From assembly GCF_048751585.1 (NCBI RefSeq), contig NZ_JAZHOB010000002.1:186001-250000 (forward strand): DNA of 64,000 bases, in the 5' to 3' direction. Shown here piece after piece: positions 9,244 to 17,533 of this stretch; position 1 is the first letter of the stretch, and each line of letters opens with the position of its first letter. Made by a program: the position numbers and the translations under genes. Source of the DNA: G025836975 sp048751585 (GTDB taxonomy: Bacteria > Pseudomonadota > Gammaproteobacteria > Burkholderiales > Burkholderiaceae_B). The notes under the pieces were generated by a model, which did no database searches, was not told the DNA's origin, and saw nothing but the letters and a program-made list of their open reading frames with translations.

Positions 9244-9268
9244 TGCTGTTCCTTATCGGGGGTTCGCA

Positions 9269-9289
9269 TTGTTATAAATTATATAACAA
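9269..9289. promoter_or_regulatory. 21-bp perfect inverted repeat, candidate operator
   Basis: The left arm TTGTTATA and right arm TATAACAA are perfect inverted copies separated by 5 bp. It sits 26 bp upstream of the minus-strand gene at 9243 and 134 bp upstream of the alcohol dehydrogenase. The arms contain -10-like TATA sequences, so a bound repressor could block both promoters. The regulator is unknown. Confidence 0.5.
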
Positions 9290-9423
9290 AATGAAACACG
9301 GTCGTTCGCCTGACAACCGCGCAGCGTTAAAAGAGATGGGACAGATGTTTCCTGGCGGATATATCATGATGTCCAAAGGGCAAAGTCGCGGATCGCCCTT
9401 CGCGGCCAACAGGAGACAGCAAA

Positions 9424-10578
9424 GTGAAGAAATTCGAATTCCGCACGGTCCCGTGCATCATTGTCGAAGCCGGGATTACAGATAATCTTGGTCCGCTGCT
9501 GCGCGAACACTATCCACACACCCGCCTATGTCTGGTCACCGACCACTATCTGCATCACAGCGGCTTGCTGGACAAGGCGCTGGCCAGCCTGCGCGCGGCC
9601 GGCTGGCAGACCCATGTCATCGATGACGTCATTGCCGACCCCCCGGAGCATATCGTCCTGGAAGCCGCCGAGCTTGCCCGTAAATCCGGCGCCGAAGTCA
9701 TTGTCGGCCTTGGCGGCGGGTCGTCCATGGATGTCGCCAAGCTGCTGTCCGTATTGCTGGGCGGCGACCAGGCGCTGACCGAAATGTACGGCATAGGCAA
9801 TGTGCGGGGCAATCGTCTGCCGCTGGTGCAGATTCCCACCACCGCGGGCACCGGATCCGAGGTTACCCCCGTATCCATCGTTACCACCGGCGAAACAACC
9901 AAATCGGGCGTCGTTTCGCCCACGCTGTATGCCGACATGGCCATACTGGATGCTCGTCTTACCTTGGGGCTGCCCGCCAAGGCCACCGCCGCCACCGGCA
10001 TCGATGCCATGGTCCACGCCATCGAGGCCTACACCAGCAAGCATCTTAAAAATCCGGTGTCGGACATGTTGGCCCTGCAAGCGCTGAAATTATTATCCGG
10101 CAACTTGCTGCGCGCCTGCGGCGACGGACGAGACCTGGCCGCGCGTGAAGCCATGCTTCTTGGCGCCATGCTGGCTGGCCAGGCGTTCGCCAATTCTCCC
10201 GTCGCGGCCGTCCATGCCCTGGCCTATCCAATAGGCGGCATTTTCCATGTGCCGCACGGCTTGTCCAACTCCCTGGTTCTGCCGCATGTGTTGCGCTTCA
10301 ACGCACCCAATGCCGCCGCACTGTATGCACAGCTGGCTGAACTTATCGTACCGGACTGCGCGGGCAGCGATGAGGCTAAAACCGATTCCTTCATCATTCA
10401 TCTGGAAAACCTCACGCAGGCCACCGGCATAGAGCGCACCTTACGCGAAGTGGGCGTCAAGCAGACGGATTTGCGCCATATGGCGCGGGAAGGCATGAAG
10501 CAGACTCGCTTGCTTGGCAATAACCCGCGGGATGTCCTGGAAGAAGATGCTTATGCAATTTACGCCGCCGCATTCTAA
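9424..10578 (+). CDS. Iron-type (group III) alcohol dehydrogenase
   Basis: The 384-residue protein is an NAD(P)-dependent Fe-containing alcohol dehydrogenase. It has the nucleotide motif GGGSSMD (97-103), the family stretch IPTTAGTGSEVTP and the metal ligands Asp194, His198, His264 and His278 (TGIDAMVHAIEAY, AAVHALAYPIGG, HVPHG). The start is GTG with AGGAGA upstream. It stands alone, between a candidate operator and the catalase gene. The substrate cannot be told from sequence; the family includes 1,3-propanediol, lactaldehyde and maleylacetate-type reductases. Confidence 0.9.
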   Translation: MKKFEFRTVPCIIVEAGITDNLGPLLREHYPHTRLCLVTDHYLHHSGLLDKALASLRAAGWQTHVIDDVIADPPEHIVLEAAELARKSGAEVIVGLGGGSSMDVAKLLSVLLGGDQALTEMYGIGNVRGNRLPLVQIPTTAGTGSEVTPVSIVTTGETTKSGVVSPTLYADMAILDARLTLGLPAKATAATGIDAMVHAIEAYTSKHLKNPVSDMLALQALKLLSGNLLRACGDGRDLAAREAMLLGAMLAGQAFANSPVAAVHALAYPIGGIFHVPHGLSNSLVLPHVLRFNAPNAAALYAQLAELIVPDCAGSDEAKTDSFIIHLENLTQATGIERTLREVGVKQTDLRHMAREGMKQTRLLGNNPRDVLEEDAYAIYAAAF

Positions 10579-10615
10579 TGAACCAGAGGCGACAAACAGC
10601 AGCCATGAACCACAA

Positions 10616-10630
10616 ATAGTAAATAACTAT
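10616..10630. promoter_or_regulatory. Candidate OxyR half-site upstream of catalase
   Basis: The 15 bp ATAGTAAATAACTAT fit ATAG-N7-CTAT, half of the extended OxyR recognition pattern. It is 120 bp upstream of the catalase start. The adjoining second half expected 7 bp further on is not well matched, so this is only suggestive. Confidence 0.35.
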
Positions 10631-10749
10631 TAACACAAGACAATCAATCAATTTTACTATTTCCCTGTCTGCCGGTAGACTCCTTCAAAGCATCCAGTGC
10701 CACAGGGCGCGCGTGCTCAGCCTATGTCATTTTTTCCAAGGGGGCTCCA

Positions 10750-12183
10750 ATGAAAAAACTTACTACCGCCGCCGGCGCGCCAGTCGTCGATAATCAAAAC
10801 ATCCAGACAGCGGGACCGCGCGGACCCGCCTTGCTTCAAGACGTCTGGCTTCTGGAAAAACTGGCGCATTTCGATCGCGAAGTCATCCCTGAACGCCGCA
10901 TGCACGCCAAAGGGGCCGGCGCTTACGGCACCTTTACCGTTACCCACGACATTACCCAATACACACGGGCCAGGATCTTTTCCGAAATCGGCAAGCAAAC
11001 GCCGATGTTCGCCCGCTTTTCGACCGTGGCCGGCGAGCGAGGAGCCGCCGACGCGGAACGCGACATCCGCGGCATCGCCATGAAGTTCTATACCGAAGAG
11101 GGCAACTGGGATCTGGTCGGCAACAACACCCCCGTATTCTTCTTTCGCGATCCTTTGAAGTTTCCCGACCTGAATCACGCGGTAAAGCGGGATCCCAGGA
11201 CCGGCATGCGCAGCGCGCAGAACAACTGGGAATTCTGGACCGGCCTGCCCGAGGCATTGCACCAAGTCACCATCGTCATGAGCGATCGCGGCATTCCCGC
11301 TGGCTTTCGCAACATGCACCTGTTCGGCAGCCATACATTCAGCTTCATCAATGCCCAGAACGAACGCTTCTGGGTCAAATTCCATTTCAAGACGCAGCAA
11401 GGCATCAAGAACCTGACCGACGCCCAAGCGTGTGAACTGGTCGGCAAAGACCGTGAAAGCTCTCAGCGCGACCTGTTCGAAGCCATCGAAAGCAAGGATT
11501 TCCCGCGCTGGACCGTGTATGTCCAGATCATGCCGGAAAAAGACGCAAGCAGCTATCATCTGAACCCCTTCGACCTGACCAAGGTCTGGCCCAAGGGCGA
11601 CTATCCGTTGATTGAAGTCGGGACGATGGAATTGAACCGCAATCCCGAGAACTTCTTTGCTGAAGTCGAGCAAGCCGCGTTTACACCTGCCAACGTCGTT
11701 CCCGGCATCAGCTTCTCGCCCGATCGGATGCTGCAGGCCAGGCTGTTCTCCTACGGCGACGCGCAGCGCTATCGCCTGGGCGTCAACCATCACCAGATTC
11801 CCGTCAACGCGCCGAAATGCCCCTTCCACAGCTATCACCGCGATGGCGCGATGCGGGTCGACGGCAACCATGGCGGCATTACCGGAAACGAGCCCAATAC
11901 CCAGGGGGAATGGCAAGAGCAGCCCGACTACCGCGAACCGCCCCTGTCCATTGAAGGCGCGGCCGATCACTGGAACCACCGGGAAGACACCGACTACTTC
12001 TCGCAGCCGGGCAACCTGTTCCGCCTGATGAACGATCAGCAAAAACAGGCCTTGTTCGAGAACACCGCTCGCGCCATTGCCGGCGTATCCAAAGACGTCC
12101 AGGAACGCCATATCCAGCATTGCACCCAAGCCGACCCGGCCTACGGCGCAGGGGTGGCTGCCGCAATCAAGGCATTGGGCTGA
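10750..12183 (+). CDS. katA: Monofunctional haem catalase
   Basis: This 477-residue protein decomposes hydrogen peroxide to water and oxygen. It is a small-subunit (about 480-residue) catalase without the C-terminal flavodoxin-like domain of large catalases. The distal haem His is in RRMHAKGAGAYG (His52) and the distal Asn in VGNNTPVFFFRDP (Asn125). The proximal Tyr motif RLFSYGDAQRYRLG is present, and the N-terminus carries GPRGPALLQD. The start has a GGGGG-rich ribosome site 10 bp upstream. It is convergent with the M14 gene and probably peroxide-induced, given the ATAG-N7-CTAT motif. No signal peptide is seen, so it is cytoplasmic. Confidence 0.95.
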   Translation: MKKLTTAAGAPVVDNQNIQTAGPRGPALLQDVWLLEKLAHFDREVIPERRMHAKGAGAYGTFTVTHDITQYTRARIFSEIGKQTPMFARFSTVAGERGAADAERDIRGIAMKFYTEEGNWDLVGNNTPVFFFRDPLKFPDLNHAVKRDPRTGMRSAQNNWEFWTGLPEALHQVTIVMSDRGIPAGFRNMHLFGSHTFSFINAQNERFWVKFHFKTQQGIKNLTDAQACELVGKDRESSQRDLFEAIESKDFPRWTVYVQIMPEKDASSYHLNPFDLTKVWPKGDYPLIEVGTMELNRNPENFFAEVEQAAFTPANVVPGISFSPDRMLQARLFSYGDAQRYRLGVNHHQIPVNAPKCPFHSYHRDGAMRVDGNHGGITGNEPNTQGEWQEQPDYREPPLSIEGAADHWNHREDTDYFSQPGNLFRLMNDQQKQALFENTARAIAGVSKDVQERHIQHCTQADPAYGAGVAAAIKALG

Positions 12184-12193
12184 TAAAGCCGTG

Positions 12194-12212
12194 GCACCGG
12201 CCACGCCGGTGC
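12194..12212. terminator. Hairpin between convergent katA and M14 gene
   Basis: An 8-bp perfect stem (GCACCGGC / GCCGGTGC) with a 3-nt loop fills the 31-bp gap between two convergent stops. No T tract follows on either strand, so termination may be weak or Rho-assisted. Confidence 0.45.
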
Positions 12213-12214
12213 TA

Positions 12215-13150
12215 TCAGTACTCTTTGGCCAAACGCACAACGGTTACCCCGGGGCGCAACTGCCTAAGGGACGGCATGATCAAGGTGCAGTTGTCATACG
12301 GAGCCGTGATCGGCTGGCCATCCATCCAGCCGATCAGATCCCCTTCTCTGGCCAATGTTTCCAGGCTCTGCCAATCCTGGGCAAAGCGGACGTCCATGGA
12401 CGGGGCAACGACCGCTCCCGTCACTTCCAGTATGCGCTGCGTGGACGGCTTGGGCTGGAACCACTCTTGCGGAATCCGGTCGGCCGCAACCACTTCCGAT
12501 TCGCGCAGCATGCGCGCCGTCATATCAAGCGCCACCAGCCGGGAAGCCGGGTCGCCGTGGTAGCCGCACTCGATCAGCAAAGCGCAGGCATCGTCTTGCG
12601 GATCGCCGAAACGCCCATAATCGCGCAGCCGTACACCGTCCTTATGCCCGGCATCGGCAATCACATATTCAGGCGCCGCCAGTTTGCGGGCCAGTGCAAT
12701 ATTGCGGGGCAGCAAGCCTGTCAACAGTAAAGGCTTGCCGGGCTCGTGCATGGAATGCAAGTCCAGCAAGCTATCGGCGCGCCTCACCCATGGCAGCAGT
12801 TGGGCGGCGCGCCGACGCTCGCGATTGCCGGCTTCGGCAAGGCGCTCGTCCAGCCAGACGCGGTTCATATCTTCGTCCAGATACCGGCTTGCGTCGTGGT
12901 TCCGAACGTCAAAACGATCGTAGCCGTCCAGATTGCAAAAGGCCAGAATCAATGCGCCGCTTTGAGGCCGCAGCCCACTGGCAAGCACGGCCTTCAGCGC
13001 CCATGCCCCGCATAGTTCATTGCCATGAATCAGCGATGTGATCATGAGAGTGCGGCCAGGCGCGCCCGAATCGAAATACCAGACGCCCGGGGTGCCGGTG
13101 TTGCCTTGGCGCTCTTGCGCCAAGTCGGGATAGGGAAGCTCAAAACTCAT
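12215..13150 (-). CDS. M14-family succinylglutamate desuccinylase / aspartoacylase
   Basis: The 311-residue protein belongs to the zinc carboxypeptidase-like AstE/AspA family, which hydrolyses N-acyl amino acids. Zinc ligands are visible as His42 and Glu45 in IHGNELCG and His132 in LLDLHSMHE, with the catalytic Glu194 in LLIECGYHG. The ATG at 13150 has GAAGG upstream; a TTG two codons earlier is possible. It is 29 bp downstream of a Bug receptor gene on the same strand, so the receptor may bind the acylated substrate or its acid. The substrate is not determined. Confidence 0.85.
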   Translation of the reverse strand: MSFELPYPDLAQERQGNTGTPGVWYFDSGAPGRTLMITSLIHGNELCGAWALKAVLASGLRPQSGALILAFCNLDGYDRFDVRNHDASRYLDEDMNRVWLDERLAEAGNRERRRAAQLLPWVRRADSLLDLHSMHEPGKPLLLTGLLPRNIALARKLAAPEYVIADAGHKDGVRLRDYGRFGDPQDDACALLIECGYHGDPASRLVALDMTARMLRESEVVAADRIPQEWFQPKPSTQRILEVTGAVVAPSMDVRFAQDWQSLETLAREGDLIGWMDGQPITAPYDNCTLIMPSLRQLRPGVTVVRLAKEY

Positions 13151-13179
13151 ATTCAACCTTCAATGGACGGGATGCGGAG

Positions 13180-14166
13180 CTACTGGCGCTCAATCTTTGC
13201 CATACGGACAAGGCGGGAGTATTTCTCTGTTTCCGCGATCTGGAATTCTCTGGCGTTCATGCCGGGCTTATACAAGGCGGCGCCGCTGGCAGCCAGTTTC
13301 TCCCGGAATTTATCTTGCCGCAGGATTTCGTCCAGGGCTGTGCGCAACACGGCCACGACATCGTCGGGCAAGCCGGCGGGGCCGTACAGGCCAAACCATA
13401 CATTGATATCCACTTTTTCGAATCCGGGAGTTTCGGACAGCGCGGGTATATCCGGCGCCGCCGGAGAGCGCCGGGCCTCGGTAACACCCAATGCCACGAC
13501 TTTGCCCGACTTTACATGAGGCAAGCCGGAAGACATGACAAAGACGCCGTAATCGAGCTGCCCGCTGACCAGGTCCGTCAGCAACGGCGCCACACCGCGA
13601 TAAGGCACATGCTCGGCATGGGTTTGGGTCGATTCGTTGATCATTTCCCCCGCCAGGTGCAGCGCCGTACCCACGCCCGAGGAACCAAACGTATAGTCGC
13701 CACGCTGGCCTTTTTTCAGCTTGTCCAGATACTGGGCGGCGTTCGTGATACCCGATTCTTTGGACGCGGCCAGCATCATGGGCTGGGCCGCGATCATCCC
13801 GATAGGGGTGAAATCCTTCAGGCCGTCATAGCGCACCGCGCTATTGATCATCCCGGCAATGACCATCTCGTTGGTGGAGCCGACAAGCAGCGTGTAGCCG
13901 TCGGCTGTGGCGCGAGCCACTCTATTGGCCCCAATGGTGCCGCCCGCTCCGCCCATGTTTTCGATAACCACGCTTTGCCCCAGACGCTCGGACAAGGCTT
14001 CGCCCAACACTCGTGCCGTAAAATCCACGCTGCCTCCGGCGGGATAGCCTACAACGATGCTGATCGCTTTCGAGGGGTAGTCGGCCGCTTCAGACGACGC
14101 TGCCGCCAAAAGGAATGAAGAAGCCGCAAGAACGGCCAACGCGCTGCGCTTGAATGAATACTTCAT
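13180..14166 (-). CDS. Tripartite tricarboxylate transporter receptor (Bug/TctC family)
   Basis: The 328-residue periplasmic binding protein carries a signal peptide (KRSALAVLAASSFLLAAASS) with mature sequence from about ADYPSKAISIVVGYPAGG. Family motifs GGSVDFTAR, ENMGGAGGTIGA, and the ligand-loop region FGSSGVGTALHLAGEMI are present. Bug proteins are greatly expanded in Bordetella and relatives and usually bind carboxylates or amides. The membrane subunits TctA/TctB are not nearby, as is common for orphan Bug receptors. The start at 14166 has GGAGA 10 bp upstream; an earlier in-frame start adds 8 residues. It probably forms an operon with the M14 hydrolase. Confidence 0.92.
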   Translation of the reverse strand: MKYSFKRSALAVLAASSFLLAAASSEAADYPSKAISIVVGYPAGGSVDFTARVLGEALSERLGQSVVIENMGGAGGTIGANRVARATADGYTLLVGSTNEMVIAGMINSAVRYDGLKDFTPIGMIAAQPMMLAASKESGITNAAQYLDKLKKGQRGDYTFGSSGVGTALHLAGEMINESTQTHAEHVPYRGVAPLLTDLVSGQLDYGVFVMSSGLPHVKSGKVVALGVTEARRSPAAPDIPALSETPGFEKVDINVWFGLYGPAGLPDDVVAVLRTALDEILRQDKFREKLAASGAALYKPGMNAREFQIAETEKYSRLVRMAKIERQ

Positions 14167-14311
14167 GGTATGTCTCCAGTTTATTGTCATGAAGCCGACT
14201 TTCCATCATCGGTTTCTTGCCCGTATTCTGGCCACACCACTTGTCACGCATGTGCCGTTTCGGCACAAGATTGTGCTTAATAAAATAATCTGCTTGTTCT
14301 TGTCGCCCTGC

Positions 14312-15226
14312 TTATCCTTTCTCCATTGCTTTCCACACCGCCTCGGCCACATCGGAAAGCCGGCTGCGCGGACGATACAGGCGCACTTCAAAGGCTATCT
14401 GTTCGCTACGCCCTCCCAGCATGATCAGGCTGCCGCGCTTGCAATCCGCGGCAACCATGGACCAGGGCAACCAGGCAATGCCCAAACCGTTGGACACCGT
14501 CCCGAGCATCGCATCCAGAGAGTCGCAACGCATCGAAGAGACCAGGGGATAAGGCATGTTCTCGATCCGATCACCCGCAATACGCGCCATCGCCAGCCCT
14601 CTGGAATACGAGATCAGCGGCAGGGAACCCCGCCCATCCAGGGAATAGCGTGGCTTCCCTTGTGCAATCGCCTGGCTGACCGGCACCAGCTTATCGGTTA
14701 CCAAGGTCATGTGTTGATAGTTGTCGGGCTGGAGTTCCACCGACCAGGCGGGATGTTCATAGCAAAACAAAAAGTCAGCCTTGCCTTGTGCCAGAAGGGC
14801 CGACATATCGGCCATCATGCCGGTGGAAATATCCACCAGCGTCGTCGGTGCGAGCACTGCGGGACGGCTCTTACGCAGGCGTGCAATCCAGTCCGATACC
14901 AGCGTGCGCGCCAGGCTCCGTCCCGCTGCCACGCGTAGAAGGTTTTGAGACTCGCCGCCCTGCGCGGAGATCTGATTGCGCACGCGCTGAAGCTGTTCAA
15001 CAACCTGGCAGGCTGTCTTCAGCAGCGTCTCTCCTTGTTCCGTCAGTACCACCGGCAGCTGGGACCGATCCACAAGCGAAACGCCCGCCCAGCTTTCCAA
15101 CGCACGAATGCGCCGCCCGAACGCCGGATGCGTGACATGACGCGCTTCCGCCGCCCGCAAGAAGCTTCCCGCCCTGGCCAGGGCAATAAAATCTTCAAGC
15201 AGCTTCAACTGCGGCATGGCCTGCAT
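14312..15226 (-). CDS. LysR-type transcriptional regulator
   Basis: The protein of about 304 residues has an N-terminal winged helix-turn-helix (LKLLEDFIALARAGSFLRAAEARHV, seen within residues 5-65) and a periplasmic-binding-fold effector domain. Starts at 15226 or 15217 are both possible. It is followed 145 bp downstream by the Bug receptor gene on the same strand and preceded 15 bp upstream by the YciI gene. The context suggests it controls uptake and cleavage of the substrate handled by the Bug and M14 proteins, but LysR genes are more often divergent from their targets. Confidence 0.88.
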   Translation of the reverse strand: MQAMPQLKLLEDFIALARAGSFLRAAEARHVTHPAFGRRIRALESWAGVSLVDRSQLPVVLTEQGETLLKTACQVVEQLQRVRNQISAQGGESQNLLRVAAGRSLARTLVSDWIARLRKSRPAVLAPTTLVDISTGMMADMSALLAQGKADFLFCYEHPAWSVELQPDNYQHMTLVTDKLVPVSQAIAQGKPRYSLDGRGSLPLISYSRGLAMARIAGDRIENMPYPLVSSMRCDSLDAMLGTVSNGLGIAWLPWSMVAADCKRGSLIMLGGRSEQIAFEVRLYRPRSRLSDVAEAVWKAMEKG

Positions 15227-15241
15227 CCCGCCCGGCAAGCA

Positions 15242-15538
15242 TTACAAGTAGGATTCGCCATTCAGATAGGCTTTGCGCCAGCGGGTGATTGCCATGCGCT
15301 CGAATAGTCCGCCGATCGCAAACGGATCGGCGTTGACAAAATCCTGCGCCTCGGCCCGCGTCTCGACATCCACAATATAAACGCTGCCTGTGCCGCCCGT
15401 ACCGTCGTCCTCAAGCTTGGCGCCGCAGGCCAGCAGCAACTTCTTGTTTTCCTCTAGGTAGTCCAGATGCTTGTCGCGCAAAGCCTGTCTTAATGCTTGC
15501 GTATGCGGCTTGTCAAAGGTCTCGATCAAATATGGCAT
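15242..15538 (-). CDS. YciI-like (YCII domain) protein
   Basis: The 98-residue protein is a small alpha/beta-barrel YCII-family protein. It begins MPYLIETFDKPHTQALRQ and has the conserved pattern of a central His-Asp pair (RDKHLDYL) and the C-terminal DPFAIGGLFERMAITRW. The family resembles muconolactone isomerase folds, but its reactions are mostly unknown. The ATG at 15538 is chosen over an upstream in-frame start because MPY.I..D is the family N-terminus. It heads the YciI-LysR pair. Confidence 0.85.
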   Translation of the reverse strand: MPYLIETFDKPHTQALRQALRDKHLDYLEENKKLLLACGAKLEDDGTGGTGSVYIVDVETRAEAQDFVNADPFAIGGLFERMAITRWRKAYLNGESYL

Positions 15539-15684
15539 GATGCTTTCCTGTGCTCTTGTAATGGTTTCTTGTTGGCTCGCGTCCACCCGCCTATGCTGGC
15601 GGGAACCGACGTGTCAAGGTTCAAGATAAACTTGTCCAGATACTATATTAGTACGCTTTTTCCTTCTCCGGCCCATCGTCAATC

Positions 15685-17118
15685 ATGCCCCTGCGCTCTC
15701 ATGAACCCATTGTTGCCATAGCCACCGCTCCAGGGCGCGGTGGCATAGGCGTTGTACGGATTTCCGGCAGATCGCTGGATGCTTTTTTGTCCCGCTTGTT
15801 CGATGCCTCTCTTAGACCCCGGCACGCCCATTACCTGCCATTCAAAGACAAGAATGGTCAGGCCATCGACGCCGGCATCGCGATCTTTTTCAAAGGGCCC
15901 CACTCCTATACCGGCGAGGACGTCATCGAGCTTCAGGGCCATGGAGGACCCGCCGTGTTGCGCCGCCTGCTCGATCACTGTCTGGATATGGGCAAAGAGT
16001 TCGGACTTCGGCATGCTGAACCCGGCGAGTTCACCCATCGGGCGTTTCTTAACGAACGGCTGGACCTGGCCCAGGCCGAGGCGGTAGCGGACCTTATCGA
16101 TGCCTCGTCCGAAGCGGCCGCACGCAGCGCCATGGCATCGCTTAGCGGCGCCTTCTCGGCTCAGGTCAACACCCTGGCTGACCGCATCGTGCATCTGCGC
16201 ATGCTGGTCGAAGCTACTCTGGACTTTCCCGAAGAAGAAATCGATTTCCTGGAAAAGTACCAGGCGCGCGAAACCCTGGAAGGCTTGCGCAGCGACTTGT
16301 ACGCGTTAACGCAGCAGGCCAGGCAAGGCATGATCCTGCGGGAAGGCCTGCATGTCGTGCTGGCCGGCCAGCCCAATGTCGGCAAATCCAGTTTGCTCAA
16401 CGCCCTGGCCGGCGACGACGTCGCCATTGTTACACCCATTGCCGGCACCACCCGCGACAAGGTCATCCAGCAAATTCATATACAAGGCGTTCCCCTGCAT
16501 ATCGTGGATACCGCCGGCCTGCGAGAGACCGAAGATGCGGTGGAAAGCATAGGCATTGCCCGTACCTGGGCTGAAATCGAGAAGGCCAATGTCATTATCC
16601 ATTTGCAGGACGCCCGAGCCCGGAACGATGTGCTCGATACCGCCATTACCCGACGCCTGCCGGCCCGCACGCCTGTGCTGAAGGTATTCAACAAAGTCGA
16701 CCTGCTGGAAAAATCGGATCAGGCGCCCTTTCTTGCCCAGGCTCATCACAGCGCCAATCAGCAGGCATGGCCCGGCCCGGATGTTCCCGGCAACACCCTT
16801 CCAGAGCAGGCCCTGGGCATATCCGCGAAAACCGGTGCTGGCTTGGATGCCCTGCGGCAAAAACTTCTGGAGATTGCAGGCTGGAATCCCAGCGCCGAAT
16901 CCCCTTGGCTCGCGCGGGAACGCCATTTAAGCGCCCTGAACAACGCCGGCGAACATCTTGCACTAGCCAATGAACACGCAAGCCATAACGATCGCGTTCT
17001 GGACCTTTTCGCCGAAGAGTTGCGCCTGGCGCATGCAGAGCTCAGTTCGATCACCGGCCAATTCACCAGCGACGACTTGTTGGGCGAGATATTTTCCAGC
17101 TTCTGCATCGGAAAGTGA
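15685..17118 (+). CDS. mnmE: tRNA modification GTPase MnmE (TrmE)
   Basis: MnmE with MnmG installs the carboxymethylaminomethyl group at U34 of certain tRNAs. The 477-residue protein has the N-terminal folate-binding domain (EPIVAIATAPGRGGIGVVRI), a helical domain, an embedded G domain with G1 GQPNVGKSSLLN, G3 DTAGLRET, G4 NKVD and G5 SAKTG, and the essential C-terminal CIGK motif. The protein is about 20 residues longer than E. coli MnmE owing to an insertion between G4 and G5 (SANQQAWPGPDVPGNTLPEQ). Its partner mnmG is 3.8 kb away across the origin region. Confidence 0.97.
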   Translation: MPLRSHEPIVAIATAPGRGGIGVVRISGRSLDAFLSRLFDASLRPRHAHYLPFKDKNGQAIDAGIAIFFKGPHSYTGEDVIELQGHGGPAVLRRLLDHCLDMGKEFGLRHAEPGEFTHRAFLNERLDLAQAEAVADLIDASSEAAARSAMASLSGAFSAQVNTLADRIVHLRMLVEATLDFPEEEIDFLEKYQARETLEGLRSDLYALTQQARQGMILREGLHVVLAGQPNVGKSSLLNALAGDDVAIVTPIAGTTRDKVIQQIHIQGVPLHIVDTAGLRETEDAVESIGIARTWAEIEKANVIIHLQDARARNDVLDTAITRRLPARTPVLKVFNKVDLLEKSDQAPFLAQAHHSANQQAWPGPDVPGNTLPEQALGISAKTGAGLDALRQKLLEIAGWNPSAESPWLARERHLSALNNAGEHLALANEHASHNDRVLDLFAEELRLAHAELSSITGQFTSDDLLGEIFSSFCIGK

Positions 17119-17198
17119 TGCATGATTCAAACAGGAATTGCCTGTTGCGGCGCAGACTGCTTCCACAATGCCGGCCTATTCGCTTGCCGCAAAAAACC

Positions 17199-17392
17199 GT
17201 GTGCATAAGGTGTGGATGAATAAGGGACAAGCGCTTCCCATTCGATGCCTTCGAAAGTTGTCCAGTTTTGATCCACCTTGAAGACAGACCTTATCCGCAA
17301 TCAAATACTTCGATAAACCTTTGAAATAACATGCATAAACACAGTTATGCCAGTTATCCACAGACACCCATTATCAGTAGTCTTTATATATA
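17199..17392 (+). repeat. Left copy of 1,280-bp-spaced direct repeat
   Basis: From 17199 to 17392 the sequence aligns without net gaps to 18479-18672 at a constant offset of 1,280 bp. The last 48 bp (17345-17392) are identical except for one base; the preceding 146 bp are clearly related but diverged. The core holds a DnaA box followed by an AT-rich tract ending in TATATATA. Confidence 0.85.
17354..17362 (+). other. DnaA box in left repeat core
   Basis: TTATCCACA is a perfect DnaA box, located in the conserved core of the left repeat and followed within 30 bp by an AT-rich tract. Confidence 0.7.
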
Positions 17393-17499
17393 AAAGAATA
17401 ATGAACAACTAAAACAACAAGCGATTGCCCACTGTGGCGTGGGAATGACACCTATGGCATTGGATGCTTGCCAAACTTCTTGCCCGGTCATTGAAAGGC

Positions 17500-17505
17500 T
17501 ATAAT
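17500..17505 (+). promoter_or_regulatory. Candidate -10 element for the 55-residue gene
   Basis: TATAAT lies 28 bp upstream of the ATG at 17534. No convincing -35 hexamer is seen at 16-18 bp. This is the only -10 consensus in the spacer. Confidence 0.35.
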
Positions 17506-17533
17506 CGATAAAGTCTTCCTATTTTTAGATTCA

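Larger units (their letters stand above)
17119..17533. other. Intergenic region left of the Fic module
   Basis: This 415-bp AT-rich spacer holds a hairpin just after mnmE (AACAGG / CCTGTT at 17130-17146, no T tract), the left copy of the origin-type repeat (17199-17392), one perfect DnaA box, a near box TTATCCGCA at 17291-17299, and a TATAAT hexamer at 17500-17505 upstream of the small gene at 17534. No other gene is seen. Confidence 0.6.

Noticed and set aside
9269..9289. Zur box
   Set aside because: The arms resemble TGTTAT and ATAACA, but they are 7 bp apart instead of 3, and neighbouring genes are unrelated to zinc.
9291..9485. A 64-codon frame upstream of the alcohol dehydrogenase
   Set aside because: It overlaps the start of the dehydrogenase in another frame, and it lacks a ribosome site and any family resemblance.
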